From a virus, in IMG/VR virus record IMGVR_UViG_3300032046_000019, positions 1-64,000 of that record: DNA of 64,000 nucleotides; one strand, 5' to 3'. The notes under the pieces were generated by a model. The model did no database searches and was not told where the DNA came from. It was given only the letters and a program-made list of their open reading frames with translations. Shown here in pieces: positions 25,121 through 34,252 of the stretch (its first letter is position 1; every line of letters begins with the position of its first letter). A program made the translations under genes and the position numbers.

Positions 25121-25708
25121 TTAAACCCACAAAAAACCTCTAATTTTTACTAATCTAACAATATTTTCTGTGGCAATTTCATTATATGAATCAATTTCAT
25201 GATATTCTAGCATATCAAAATTAACCAAATAATCTTTTTTCCACCAAATATATAAACTTTTTATTTCTTTATAAGTTTCAACATGTGCATTTAAACCTTC
25301 TTTTTCATTTAAAAGAATCATATAATCTAAACCTTCTATAAAATCACTGTATTCCAATTTATTTTTGAATCTAAATTTTGATATACAACTTGGTAGTTGT
25401 TTTTCTACATAACAACACAATAACGAAAAACAAACATGAAGCATTCGTGTGTCAACATCATAATATTCTGGTTTTAATCCTGTGTCAACAATATGATATT
25501 TATGTTTTGGTATAAATCTATATTTTATTTTCCAATAATAATTTTCTATTCTACGAATTTTTATTCGGAACCATATAGTTAATTCCTCGGAAAAGAAATA
25601 TTTTACTGGATGTTGTTTTTTTGCTTCTTTTCTCCATTCATCCCAACGCTCCAAGGTAGCGGACGATGGTTTTTTTATTTGAAAAGGTTTTTTTATTTTA
25701 AATTTCAT
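25121..25708 (-). CDS. Hypothetical basic protein, 195 aa
   Basis: From ATG at 25708 (MKFKIKKPFQIKKPS), preferred since the longer frame runs into the upstream gene. Lys/Trp/Tyr-rich, with VCFSLLCCYVEKQLP in the middle. No domain recognised. Confidence 0.6.
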   Translation of the reverse strand: MKFKIKKPFQIKKPSSATLERWDEWRKEAKKQHPVKYFFSEELTIWFRIKIRRIENYYWKIKYRFIPKHKYHIVDTGLKPEYYDVDTRMLHVCFSLLCCYVEKQLPSCISKFRFKNKLEYSDFIEGLDYMILLNEKEGLNAHVETYKEIKSLYIWWKKDYLVNFDMLEYHEIDSYNEIATENIVRLVKIRGFLWV

Positions 25709-25716
25709 ATTTTTTC

Positions 25717-26538
25717 TTAAAATTGCAACCGAAACCACACTGGATAATGATCGGAAGTTGTCCTTGTTATTGTTCTTATTATTCCCCAATTATTAGAATA
25801 TCTTGTTCTCATATTCTCAGTTATAATAATTCTATCATAGGCACAATTTGTGCTTGCCACATTTGTATCTGCACTATCTGGAACAATCCAAACATATTGT
25901 GAACTATGCAATAATGTGTTGTTGACTTCTTGACTTGTGGCATATTGACATGCTGCGTTCATGTCGCCAAGTATAATATAATTATTTTCTTGCGGCCATA
26001 AGTTTCTCGTTTCTTCTACCACATAGTGCAAACCATTTATTTCGCTAATTGTGTTTATTGGTACAGTATGTATTGTAATAACTACAAAGGTTTGTTGAGA
26101 ATTTAACGTTCTAAATCTTGCAATCCATGGTTCTCTAGCAAAATTATTAAGTCTTTCATCATTAAATAAATGATTTTCTAAAATTTCAACCAAATTAGTA
26201 CGATAATAAAAAGCATATTGTTCTGCTTTTCTTAAATCACTTTGTTGTTGTCCAGTCCTTGGACTTAAAGACATAGCATATTGAGGTCCACTTCTTCTGT
26301 TTATTTGTTGTAACAGCATACCAGCCACTCTATTACTACTGTCAGAAATTTCTTGTATGGCAACAATATCATATGACCGTATAATAGAAACAATAACATT
26401 AACGTCTTGAGGTCTATTAATTTTTGTCATACCAAGGTTTTGTATATTAAATGTAGCAACATTAATTGCTTGTGAAAAACTTTTACTTTGGAAACAAAAA
26501 CTAAGTAAAATTATAAAAACAAATAATATCTTTTTCAT
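25717..26538 (-). CDS. Secreted endonuclease/exonuclease/phosphatase (DNase I-like)
   Basis: 273 aa from ATG at 26538 with GAGGA upstream. Signal peptide at residues 1-23 (KKILFVFIILLSFCFQSKSF). The DNase I-like fold shows in order ATFNIQNLG (motif with Asn), DIVAIQEI (metal Glu), VVITIHTVPIN (catalytic-His strand), IILGDMNAAC (Asp-x-Asn) and TSDHYPVWF (final Asp-His). It likely hydrolyses nucleic acid or a phosphodiester in the periplasm or outside. It is the third exported enzyme of the window and has its own promoter. Confidence 0.88.
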   Translation of the reverse strand: MKKILFVFIILLSFCFQSKSFSQAINVATFNIQNLGMTKINRPQDVNVIVSIIRSYDIVAIQEISDSSNRVAGMLLQQINRRSGPQYAMSLSPRTGQQQSDLRKAEQYAFYYRTNLVEILENHLFNDERLNNFAREPWIARFRTLNSQQTFVVITIHTVPINTISEINGLHYVVEETRNLWPQENNYIILGDMNAACQYATSQEVNNTLLHSSQYVWIVPDSADTNVASTNCAYDRIIITENMRTRYSNNWGIIRTITRTTSDHYPVWFRLQF

Positions 26539-26565
26539 CAAAATTGTCCTCTTTTCTAAGAAATA

Positions 26566-26593
26566 ATTATAACACACTGATTCGCAAAGTAAA
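26566..26593 (-). promoter_or_regulatory. Sigma-70-like promoter for the secreted nuclease
   Basis: Minus strand TTTACT (26588-26593), 16 bases, TATAAT (26566-26571), about 30 bases ahead of the ATG at 26538. Confidence 0.6.
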
Positions 26594-26600
26594 GCAAAAC

Positions 26601-26873
26601 TTACTTGTTTCTTTTAACAACTCTTGTCTCTGTTGTGCTTTCTTTACCATTCAATTTATTAAACAAACAAGAACCTAAAACGTTTATAAGGTCTTCAACT
26701 CTCGTAATATCCATCATGTTATATTGATTTGTTTTTTTATATTCTTCCAATATATGTTTTAGATGAATACTAAAGTGTGCCGCATTATCGCCACGGATAA
26801 ACACACCAGGCCAGTCATCTTCAAATTGTATTGGTCCGGTTTCTACTCTATCAATTTTTAATTTATTTTCCAT
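26601..26873 (-). CDS. Hypothetical phage protein, 90 aa
   Basis: FEDDWPGVFIRGDNAAHFSI is a sequence I associate with many phage hypotheticals; the rest is helical, with a basic tail. No activity is known. Confidence 0.7.
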   Translation of the reverse strand: MENKLKIDRVETGPIQFEDDWPGVFIRGDNAAHFSIHLKHILEEYKKTNQYNMMDITRVEDLINVLGSCLFNKLNGKESTTETRVVKRNK

Positions 26874-26894
26874 GATTGTTTCCTTACATTTTTA

Positions 26895-27275
26895 TTAATC
26901 CAAAACTACAAACTTAATATATTCTTCATCATCTAAAGAAACAAAAACCACATTTTCTTCTTCAGTGTCTTCTACAAGTTCGCTTGTAGAGTATTTAATT
27001 TTACCATCGCGCCCAAGACAATCTATTGTGTTTATTGTTTGTAATAATACTTTAGCCCTTGAAAATGCTTTGCCTTTATTAATATAAACATAGGCTGTTT
27101 TTTCTGCATGATCAAATTTTATTTCATTTAAAACAAGTACAGCAAAAGTTTGATTCCATTCATCGGTAGTAAAATCAATGTCCTTAGATTTAAAAGCAGA
27201 AGCTTTACCACTAAATTTATTCACTATATTTCCAGGTGTCTTTGACCAATATATAGTTTTTTTTATATAACTCAT
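26895..27275 (-). CDS. Hypothetical protein, 126 aa
   Basis: A beta-rich pattern (FAVLVLNEIKFDHAEKTAYV) and acidic end. Overlaps the upstream gene by 4 bases. Unknown. Confidence 0.6.
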   Translation of the reverse strand: MSYIKKTIYWSKTPGNIVNKFSGKASAFKSKDIDFTTDEWNQTFAVLVLNEIKFDHAEKTAYVYINKGKAFSRAKVLLQTINTIDCLGRDGKIKYSTSELVEDTEEENVVFVSLDDEEYIKFVVLD

Positions 27276-27484
27276 AACATTTTTTCTTTCTTTATTAAAA
27301 TTCTTATTAGCAACAAAGTATCTGCTAAAATGAATATAATCACTGAAACAAGCATTACTGCCGAGAAGGGATATGATACTGCGTGCAGTGCCGCATTTAA
27401 AAATAAAGCATATAATGTTATCTTTTCAGATAGTTTTGAAATATCCGATAAAGATAAATTTTGTATTTTTTTAAATATAATCAT
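27272..27484 (-). CDS. Small two-helix membrane protein
   Basis: 70 aa from ATG at 27484, which gives a 4-base ATGA overlap with the upstream gene. Two hydrophobic helices (about 20-37 and 41-62: VMLVSVIIFILADTLLLIRI) suggest a membrane hairpin; holin-like or accessory, undecided. Confidence 0.6.
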   Translation of the reverse strand: MIIFKKIQNLSLSDISKLSEKITLYALFLNAALHAVSYPFSAVMLVSVIIFILADTLLLIRILIKKEKML

Positions 27485-27867
27485 TTTTTCACAACACATT
27501 GTTCTATATTGGAATTAACATTTGAAAAATTTTTCACAATAAATTCAACAAACTCATCTCTTTGTTTTATTTTTTGTCTGATTAAAAATCTTACATATGG
27601 GACTGAATTATTTGGTGAGATAACCGTTATTTCTTCTACGTGTCTCGAAATGTCGGATAAAGATAACATGCTGTCGCATTTAAACAATACATAAAAATCT
27701 CCTTCATCATTTTCACAACAATATTCTGTTGTAATTCCAACATAAGAATTTAACCACTCAACAACAGGAACCATCTTGGTATCAACTTCAAATGGCTTAA
27801 ATTGCATAAGCGTTGTTTTGTGGTTTTTGTTTGAAATTTTTTTTAAACGTTTATTTTTTTTAGACAT
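27481..27867 (-). CDS. Hypothetical protein, 128 aa
   Basis: It starts MSKKNKRLKKISNKNHKTTL, a strongly basic N-terminus, and continues with VVEWLNSYVGITTEYCCEND and a strand-rich segment. Coupled to the small membrane protein. Unknown. Confidence 0.6.
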   Translation of the reverse strand: MSKKNKRLKKISNKNHKTTLMQFKPFEVDTKMVPVVEWLNSYVGITTEYCCENDEGDFYVLFKCDSMLSLSDISRHVEEITVISPNNSVPYVRFLIRQKIKQRDEFVEFIVKNFSNVNSNIEQCVVKK

Positions 27868-27993
27868 AGATTTTATTTTGTTCAATTAGAACTTTACCAC
27901 AGAACAGCCAAACATTAATCTTGTTGGTTATAATTTTTATTTTTTTATTTTTAAAGAAACTATTTATATTTGATTTTATTTGGAGAACCAAAC

Positions 27994-28275
27994 ATGAAAA
28001 TTACAATACAACAATTAAGAAAAATTATAAAAGAAGAAATCGAAATAAATAGTTCGGTTCCTTCTATGGAAGAAATGGTTGCAGCGGTAAAAGCACATGC
28101 GATGAAAAACTACGAACATGGTGGCTGGGATTATGTTATTGAAGCATTTGGGGACAAAGACATTGCAGAAAAAATTGGTGATGCAAAAACAACAGAAGAA
28201 GCCATAAAAAATATAGGTTATGATTTAGGAATACTTCGTGATCGTGAAGATGACATTAGAGCAGAAAGGTTCTAA
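27994..28275 (+). CDS. Tagged small protein (MKIT-helix type), 93 aa
   Basis: From ATG at 27994 with TGGAGA upstream; it begins MKITIQQLRKIIKEEIEINS. A paralogue of the 20117 gene in the tag, the body and 45 near-identical leading bases; both share TTTTTTTATTTTTA at 40-41 bases upstream. Plus-strand gene in a minus block. Proposed packaged protein; no enzyme motif seen. Confidence 0.8.
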   Translation: MKITIQQLRKIIKEEIEINSSVPSMEEMVAAVKAHAMKNYEHGGWDYVIEAFGDKDIAEKIGDAKTTEEAIKNIGYDLGILRDREDDIRAERF

Positions 28276-28278
28276 TCT

Positions 28279-29310
28279 TTATTTCATTATATTTTTAACT
28301 AGTGGTTGGCCATGCATCCAGTGTGTTGTTGTTAACACATGACCTTTTCTCACGAATTTTGCAACTTTATGTTTGAATTCTCCGTAACTGAATTCCTCAA
28401 AAGTACGAATTACATATCCTTCACAAGAATCCCAATCTTTTTTAGAATTATATAATTGTCTTATTAAGTTTTCATCATATATTCCGTCATAAATCACATC
28501 GACAGGAGTTATTCCTAATAACTGAAAATACTCTATTGTTTCATCCCATGGCAAACAAATATTTTTTTCATTCCAAATACTAAATCCAAGAAAATATGAT
28601 TTTAGGTTTTCATATCCTATTGAATGTTTCACATACATATTCTCTCCACAAATTCGCCATTTCTCGGGAATGTCTTGAGATATCGATGAATGAAAGTTTT
28701 TAACCCAATTTCTCGAAGGATGATTGTTTGAATCAATAGAACGAGCATGTGTGTAGTTTTTGTACAAAGAGGTATTTTCTCCATCAAATTTCTGTGTCAC
28801 AATAACACGTTTGTTTGTAAATGAATTCATAGAATCAATAACTCTATCATCATTATGAATGCCTTCCGACCAAGGAACATGATTAGTTCTTTGATATTTC
28901 ACATATTCACAAAACAAAGATAGGTGATTTGAAATAATCTTTTGAACACTCTCATCAAAAAACAATTCTCCTTTAAGTCGAGTACCATTTTCTAATATTA
29001 AATTTCCCCACTTGTCATATTTGTGATCATTATAAAAATGAAGAGGAATTACTATATGTGTGATTTTACATGCTTCTCTTACTTGTTCTACAGATATATC
29101 TGTTCTCTCACAAGCCAAATGATGTTCCTCACACACCGAGGCACCATTATCAATATAATAGCCACCGTCAGACCAAAGCTTTCGCTCAATTATATGATGT
29201 GCGTCTAGTGCTTTATTTTTACAAAATACACAAACGAAATTATCTCGTTCAAAAACCTTTTGACGAAATTCATTTCTTGTTAATAGTTTTGGTATGTATG
29301 AGCTTTTCAT
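28279..29310 (-). CDS. HNH endonuclease-RNA ligase fusion
   Basis: 343 aa. Residues 20-75 are an HNH domain: CVFC (27-30), DAHHIIERKL (His38/39), NGASVCEEHHLAC. Residues about 140-340 are an RNA ligase of the phage Rnl type: VTQKFDGENTSLY with Lys174 as the adenylated residue, CGENMYVKHSI, YFLGFSIW (III), SCEGYVIRT (IV) and HKVAKFVRKGH (V). The ligase could repair host-cut tRNA. I know of the ligase alone in many phages; the fused HNH is less usual. A promoter lies just upstream and could make the message leaderless. Confidence 0.85.
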   Translation of the reverse strand: MKSSYIPKLLTRNEFRQKVFERDNFVCVFCKNKALDAHHIIERKLWSDGGYYIDNGASVCEEHHLACERTDISVEQVREACKITHIVIPLHFYNDHKYDKWGNLILENGTRLKGELFFDESVQKIISNHLSLFCEYVKYQRTNHVPWSEGIHNDDRVIDSMNSFTNKRVIVTQKFDGENTSLYKNYTHARSIDSNNHPSRNWVKNFHSSISQDIPEKWRICGENMYVKHSIGYENLKSYFLGFSIWNEKNICLPWDETIEYFQLLGITPVDVIYDGIYDENLIRQLYNSKKDWDSCEGYVIRTFEEFSYGEFKHKVAKFVRKGHVLTTTHWMHGQPLVKNIMK

Positions 29311-29316
29311 ACAACA

Positions 29317-29344
29317 ACTATATCATAATTCAAATCACTGTCAA
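29317..29344 (-). promoter_or_regulatory. Sigma-70-type promoter, possibly leaderless
   Basis: Minus strand TTGACA (29339-29344), 16 bases, TATAGT (29317-29322); the predicted start is within a few bases of the ATG at 29310. Confidence 0.6.
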
Positions 29345-29378
29345 CCGATTTTTTAAATAACACAATTATAATATGTTA

Positions 29379-29822
29379 TCAGAATTCTCCGCCTGAATTT
29401 AAGAAATCGGCTAGAGAGTTCATACTGTTTTGCACATCAGCTTGTAAGTCATTTATTACTCTGTCAATTTGAGGGTTTTTAATACCAAGTTTTGCAATAT
29501 CGTATTTAAGATTATTTAGTGTTTTTTCAAATGATGCAGCTGCATTTTGGGTATTACTTGCATGAGATTTTAACAAAGTAGATTTTGTTTTTTCTGATGC
29601 GGCTGTTCTTTTTCCGGCAGCATTTTTTTGCATTTCTGATGCTGCTGTTTCTGAACCAAGGGCACTAACAGCTTTTCCAGCTAATTCTGAGGCTTTAGCG
29701 GCCATATTGCCTTTAACTCCAGCTGCGCTTGCTTTGACTCTATCAAAAAAACCCTCATCAAGTTCTTTGTTTTGGATTTCTTCTTTAATAATACGTCTTA
29801 ATTGTTGTTTGGTGATTCTCAT
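29379..29822 (-). CDS. Tagged Ala-rich helical protein (MRIT-helix type), 147 aa
   Basis: From ATG at 29822 with GGAG upstream. It begins MRITKQQLRRIIKEEIQNKE, and the remainder is Ala/Lys-rich with heptad-like helices (AAGVKGNMAAKASELAGK). The tag matches the plus-strand tagged genes, though this one is on the minus strand. Similar Ala-rich proteins occur as small core or internal virion proteins; inferred only. Confidence 0.78.
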   Translation of the reverse strand: MRITKQQLRRIIKEEIQNKELDEGFFDRVKASAAGVKGNMAAKASELAGKAVSALGSETAASEMQKNAAGKRTAASEKTKSTLLKSHASNTQNAAASFEKTLNNLKYDIAKLGIKNPQIDRVINDLQADVQNSMNSLADFLNSGGEF

Positions 29823-29893
29823 GATAAAATTTTCTCCATAATTGTTTACAATCATTAAATATTCATATAATAATAATAATACCAAAAAAAATA

Positions 29894-32800
29894 TTATTGA
29901 TTCAATTTGTATATTTTTGATAAAAACGTTGATAACCCATAGTTGTTTTTATCAAAAGAACCAACAACTAAATCATTTGCATTTAGATTGTTTTCGCTAG
30001 CTTTATAGTTCCAAATATTACAAAAAATCTCTGAACCATTTTCACTTTTTAATCTTATTTTTAGATATTTTTTCTCTGTTTTTGTCACAGCTACAGTTGT
30101 TGATACCACAATAGCCCAATAAATACTATCTTTTGAATTCCAATTTTCAATTGGATCTATATCGTTTTTAAATATAAATTCTCTCATCTCGGGCGTAACA
30201 ATAAGAGACATGTCGTCCATGCCAGCTATTTCTTTCTTTATTTTAAGCCTTTCTTGTCTTGTCCAGTCCTCCATTCCCTGTACTTCTGTAATATACTGTT
30301 GTAAGAGTTCTTTATGGTTTCTGTTCTTTTTTCTACTTATGGCTTTTTTAAGTTCATCTGACTTATCAAATAATACTGAATGCATTTGTTTGTAGTTTTT
30401 GAATACCTTATCAGGTCCGACAATATCCATCGAATCAAAAGCTTCCATTTGTATTAGCGCAGACAATGCACGTTTATTAAACTTGGAGTGTTTCCAGACT
30501 TCTTCTCCACCTTCTTGTTTCCACAAAAGATCTTCAATAGTTTTATAAGGTCTATTGTCGTCTAATTCATATAAAACAGTCTTTCCTACATTTTTAAGTG
30601 AAGTAATAGATGGAATCATGACATTATCTTTACAAATATATTCATGTGTTGAATAATTTATATCTGGTTTTCCTAATTTATATCCAAGCCTGGTGGCTTC
30701 TTTTAGGGCAATGCTTTTTGGATCTTCTTTGCCTGCCGCTTTTCCTTTGTCATTAATACAATAGTCAATATAAGAAGTGGTCCACTCATCAGGATAATAA
30801 GTTAAAAACCACGCACACTGATAAGATGTAATGGCATAAGCTACAGCGTGTGACTTATTGAACGAATATGCAACAAACTTTTCCATTCCATCAAAAATAT
30901 CACCAGATATTGAAGAATCTATATTATTAACAGTCTTACATTTATCAATAAAATCATCACGAAGCAATTGTATGTCTTTAATAGTTTTCTCTTTGTTTGC
31001 AATATCCTTTTTGGTGAAAGCTTTTCTAACAGAATCGGTTTCATCAAGAGGCACGCCTGCCAATTGACTATAAATCATCTGCAACTGCTCCTGAAATACC
31101 ATTAGACCAGAGGTTTCTTTATATACGTTTTTTAATAGTGGGTGTTTATAAATAATACTTTCACTATTAGCTCTATTCTTTAGATAAAGTTTATCTGCTC
31201 CAATTCCTAGTGGACCTGGGCGAAATAAAGATGTAGCAATAGCAATATCAATAATATTGGTTGGTTTCATCTTAGCCATGAATTCTTGTACGTTTTCTTG
31301 AACGAATTGGAATACTCCTGCGTAATTCTTATTCCAGTAAACATTTTCATATACTTTCATATCATCCAGAGCGTTATTGTCAGGATGTAATTTGTCATAA
31401 AACCATGTTTTTATTTGTTCAAATGTTACTGTCTTTTTACCAGTTTCTTTTCTAATGATCTTTTTTATAGTATTTTCAAATATACGCAAAGTACCTAGAC
31501 CAAGAACGTCAAACTTGAGAAATCCAAAATATTCCAAGTGACGATAATTTAAACCTTCTGGCCAAGCAGACTGTAGGTGTTTACCGCTTTTAATAACAGG
31601 CATGTTTTCAAACACTTGGTCTGTAATGACAACCCCGCCCGCATGTCGCGAGATCGCCTTCATTTGTTTAAAAAGAACAAATAAAGCTTCTTGGAATTCT
31701 GGGTAATCTTTCATGAATTCCATGAATTCTCTATATGATACCGAGTCTTTTTCAGCAACCTCTAAAGTAAACTGCCAAACTGCTGCGTCAAATCCTGGTT
31801 CTTGTTTTGCAACTTCAAGTGCTTCGTTTCTCATTCTGCTTGTATATTGATTTACAATATCAAAAGGAACATTGTATACACGAGATAAATCTTTAATCAA
31901 AGAAGCTACTTGCAATTGAGCAAAATTTGAAACCGCAACAACGTTTTCTTCTCCAAAATATTCTCTTATAATTTCTAGGGCTCTTTCTCGGTCGGCGAAA
32001 TCTGAGTCAATATCAGCATTCGATGCCTTCTTTTTGCTTAAAAATCTTTCAAAGAGCAATCCAAATCTAATTGGATCCATTTGAGTGATACCAAGCAAAT
32101 AAGACAGCAAGCTGCCTCCTGCGCTGCCACGAGCGTTTCCTAAAAGCATTTCTTTGCTTGTTAGTTCCATGATTTTAGCATAGGTTAAAAAATATTTTGA
32201 TAACTTTAAATGTTTAATAACATCTAATTCTAATTTAAGCCTATCAATATAGTTTTGTTCTTTATGTTTTTTTCTATTAATTAAACCATATTTTGCAAGT
32301 TTTATTAATTCTTTAAAAGCCAGGTCTTCCTCGGCAGTTTCACTTCCGTATTCTTTTAATAAAAGATCGTATTCAGTTTCGGTAACTAATTTGTTTAGTC
32401 TTGGAAGTTTTACAGAACGATCAATATCAACATTTCCTATTTGTTCATGAGCAATTTCATGTGTACGTTCAATAGCATCACAAATTAAATCATCATCATA
32501 AAATGAATATTTCTCTTTTTCTTCAAGATATGTTTTCCAAACTTGTTGTGCATTTTTTGGATAAAGTTCACACTTGAGATCTTCTATTTTTTGCGGAAGC
32601 ATAGAAGCATCTACTTGGCCCTTGTTTTTAGACATCCATGCCATGGCCTTATACAATTCACGCTCTCTCCAGTGAGAAGGATTTGAATAGTGAGCATCAC
32701 ATGTTACAACAAGTTTTGTATTTGTTCTTTTTGCTGCTTCAATAATGTGATAATTCTTGAGATGTTGTGCTCCAAGCTTATTAAACTGAAGTTCCAGGTA

Positions 32801-33620
32801 ATAGTTTTCTTCTCCTAGTGCGTCTTTGAATTCTTCAATAGAATCTTTGAGTTTCCTTTGGATTAATTCAAAGTTATCATCATTGGGTTTGTAGTTGTTC
32901 CAATCTTGTTCTATTTGATTATCAAATATGATTTTACTGTCAAAACCAGCGACGCAAGAACTTAATGCTATTATGTCTCCCTTGCATTCTTTTTTAAGAA
33001 TGTCAAAATCTATTCTTGGAAAATAAAACATTCCATCAACATACGATGTTGACACAATTTTAAAAAGAGATTTTAATCCATTACTATTTTTAGGTAACAA
33101 CACAAGATGACTTCGTTGTCTTAAAGGATCTTTGTGTTTAATTGTTTTTGATTCTTCTTCGTTTTCTACAATGGTTCCATTGTTAGACTCTTCGTCTTCT
33201 TTAGATACTGAGGGCGATATTTCTTCTAGGTCATTTTTAGTATCAAGTAACGAATCTCCTATTGAATCAAAGGATTCTAATTTAATTTTGGAATTAGTTT
33301 TTAGTTGTTTGCTTAACCCTGCTTTTTGTTCCTTTAAAAGATTCCATTCCCTTAACGAAGGTATGAAATACGCTTCAACACCAGGAATTGCTTTGAAATT
33401 AACTCCTTTTGATTGAAGTTTCTTGTTGTGCATATACTGATGCGAAAACCCATTCATGTTACCATGATCTGTTAATGCTAGTGCGTCCATTTCATTTGAA
33501 ATGGCGAAATCGATATGATCTTGAGGAAGACCAATCGCATCACCTAACGAGAAAGGTACTGTGAGAATGCAAACCCACGTACCTCCGTGGAGCTTTGGGG
33601 CTCTTATTATTATCATTCAT
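29894..33620 (-). CDS. dnaE: DNA polymerase III alpha subunit (C family), PHP motif in another frame
   Basis: About 1240 aa. Polymerase motifs: NARGSAGGSLLSYLLG (near 497) and NADIDSDFADRERAL (near 538) with the catalytic acidic residues; an OB-like C-terminus follows. PHP signature TDHGNMNG is present near residue 50. The first PHP motif H-x-H is missing from the frame starting at 33616, but ATG at 33620 in another frame reads MNDNNKSPKAPRRYVG, then LHSHSTF, and stops at 33540. Skipping one C near 33551 gives LHSHSTF-SLGDAIGLP, the expected PHP start. Hence one +1 change near 33540-33554: an indel in assembly, or recoding. It replicates the phage genome; the exonuclease at 34901 may be its proofreader. 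Confidence 0.88.
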
Positions 33621-33704
33621 ATATATTTTTTTCTCCTAATTGTTTGTTGTGTATTGATGTTAATATAAAATCTTGTCTGAAATGTTTTATTTCAACACTA
33701 AAAC

Positions 33705-33732
33705 CATATTCTGATTTAGAATCCAGAATATG
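33705..33732 (-). other. 9-bp hairpin at the 5' end of the polymerase message
   Basis: CATATTCTG / CAGAATATG with a 10-base loop, beginning at the transcription start predicted from the promoter at 33739-33767. A 5'-end hairpin could stabilise the mRNA or serve as an operator. Confidence 0.6.
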
Positions 33733-33738
33733 CGAGAC

Positions 33739-33767
33739 ATTCTAACATCTTGTGTATTTTATGTCAA
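33739..33767 (-). promoter_or_regulatory. Strong sigma-70-type promoter for the polymerase gene
   Basis: Minus strand TTGACA (33762-33767), 17 bases, TAGAAT (33739-33744). A second TTGACA lies about 17 bases further upstream. Confidence 0.75.
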
Positions 33768-33782
33768 CCAAAATTTTATTTG

Positions 33783-34034
33783 TCAATAAAGTTCGTAGTT
33801 ACCTAAAACTGGTTTTAAACTTATTGAATTATTTTCAAAAGTTACAACTACGGGCACATGCCATTCTTCTCTTGTCTCAGTTTGTTGATAACTACGCTGA
33901 GTGTAATTTAGGAACGCCTCAACCTCATATTGGACAGAAGGACTAAGTGGCCTATATAAGAACTTTTCAGATAACTTGTTTTGGTAAAGATTTAAAACCT
34001 TAATTAACATTTCTTTTTGTATTGGTTTTTTCAT
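33783..34034 (-). CDS. Hypothetical protein, 83 aa
   Basis: Helical start (MKKPIQKEMLIKVLNLYQNK), strand-rich end (VPVVVTFENNSISLKPV). Overlaps the next gene by 4 bases and is followed by the polymerase promoter. Unknown. Confidence 0.6.
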   Translation of the reverse strand: MKKPIQKEMLIKVLNLYQNKLSEKFLYRPLSPSVQYEVEAFLNYTQRSYQQTETREEWHVPVVVTFENNSISLKPVLGNYELY

Positions 34035-34228
34035 TTTGTATTATTTGTTTTCAAGAGTTCGGAAATTAATTGTTTTATTTCTAATAAAAGAATTTCACTA
34101 TGTTCTTGTTTTTTTCTACACTCACAAGTAAACATAGGAGGTGGCAAGCCAAGACCTATGTGAATTTCTGGAATAAAAATAGGCGCTCCACACTTTGGAC
34201 AAGAACTTGTTATAGTGTAGCCTAACAT
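34031..34228 (-). CDS. Small zinc-ribbon protein, 65 aa
   Basis: SSCPKCGAPIFIPEIH and FTCECRKK give a four-Cys zinc ribbon over residues 9-39, with a helix after it. AAAGGGG lies upstream. Probably binds nucleic acid or protein. Confidence 0.65.
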   Translation of the reverse strand: MLGYTITSSCPKCGAPIFIPEIHIGLGLPPPMFTCECRKKQEHSEILLLEIKQLISELLKTNNTK

Positions 34229-34252
34229 TTAATTAATTAAACCCCTTTAAAT

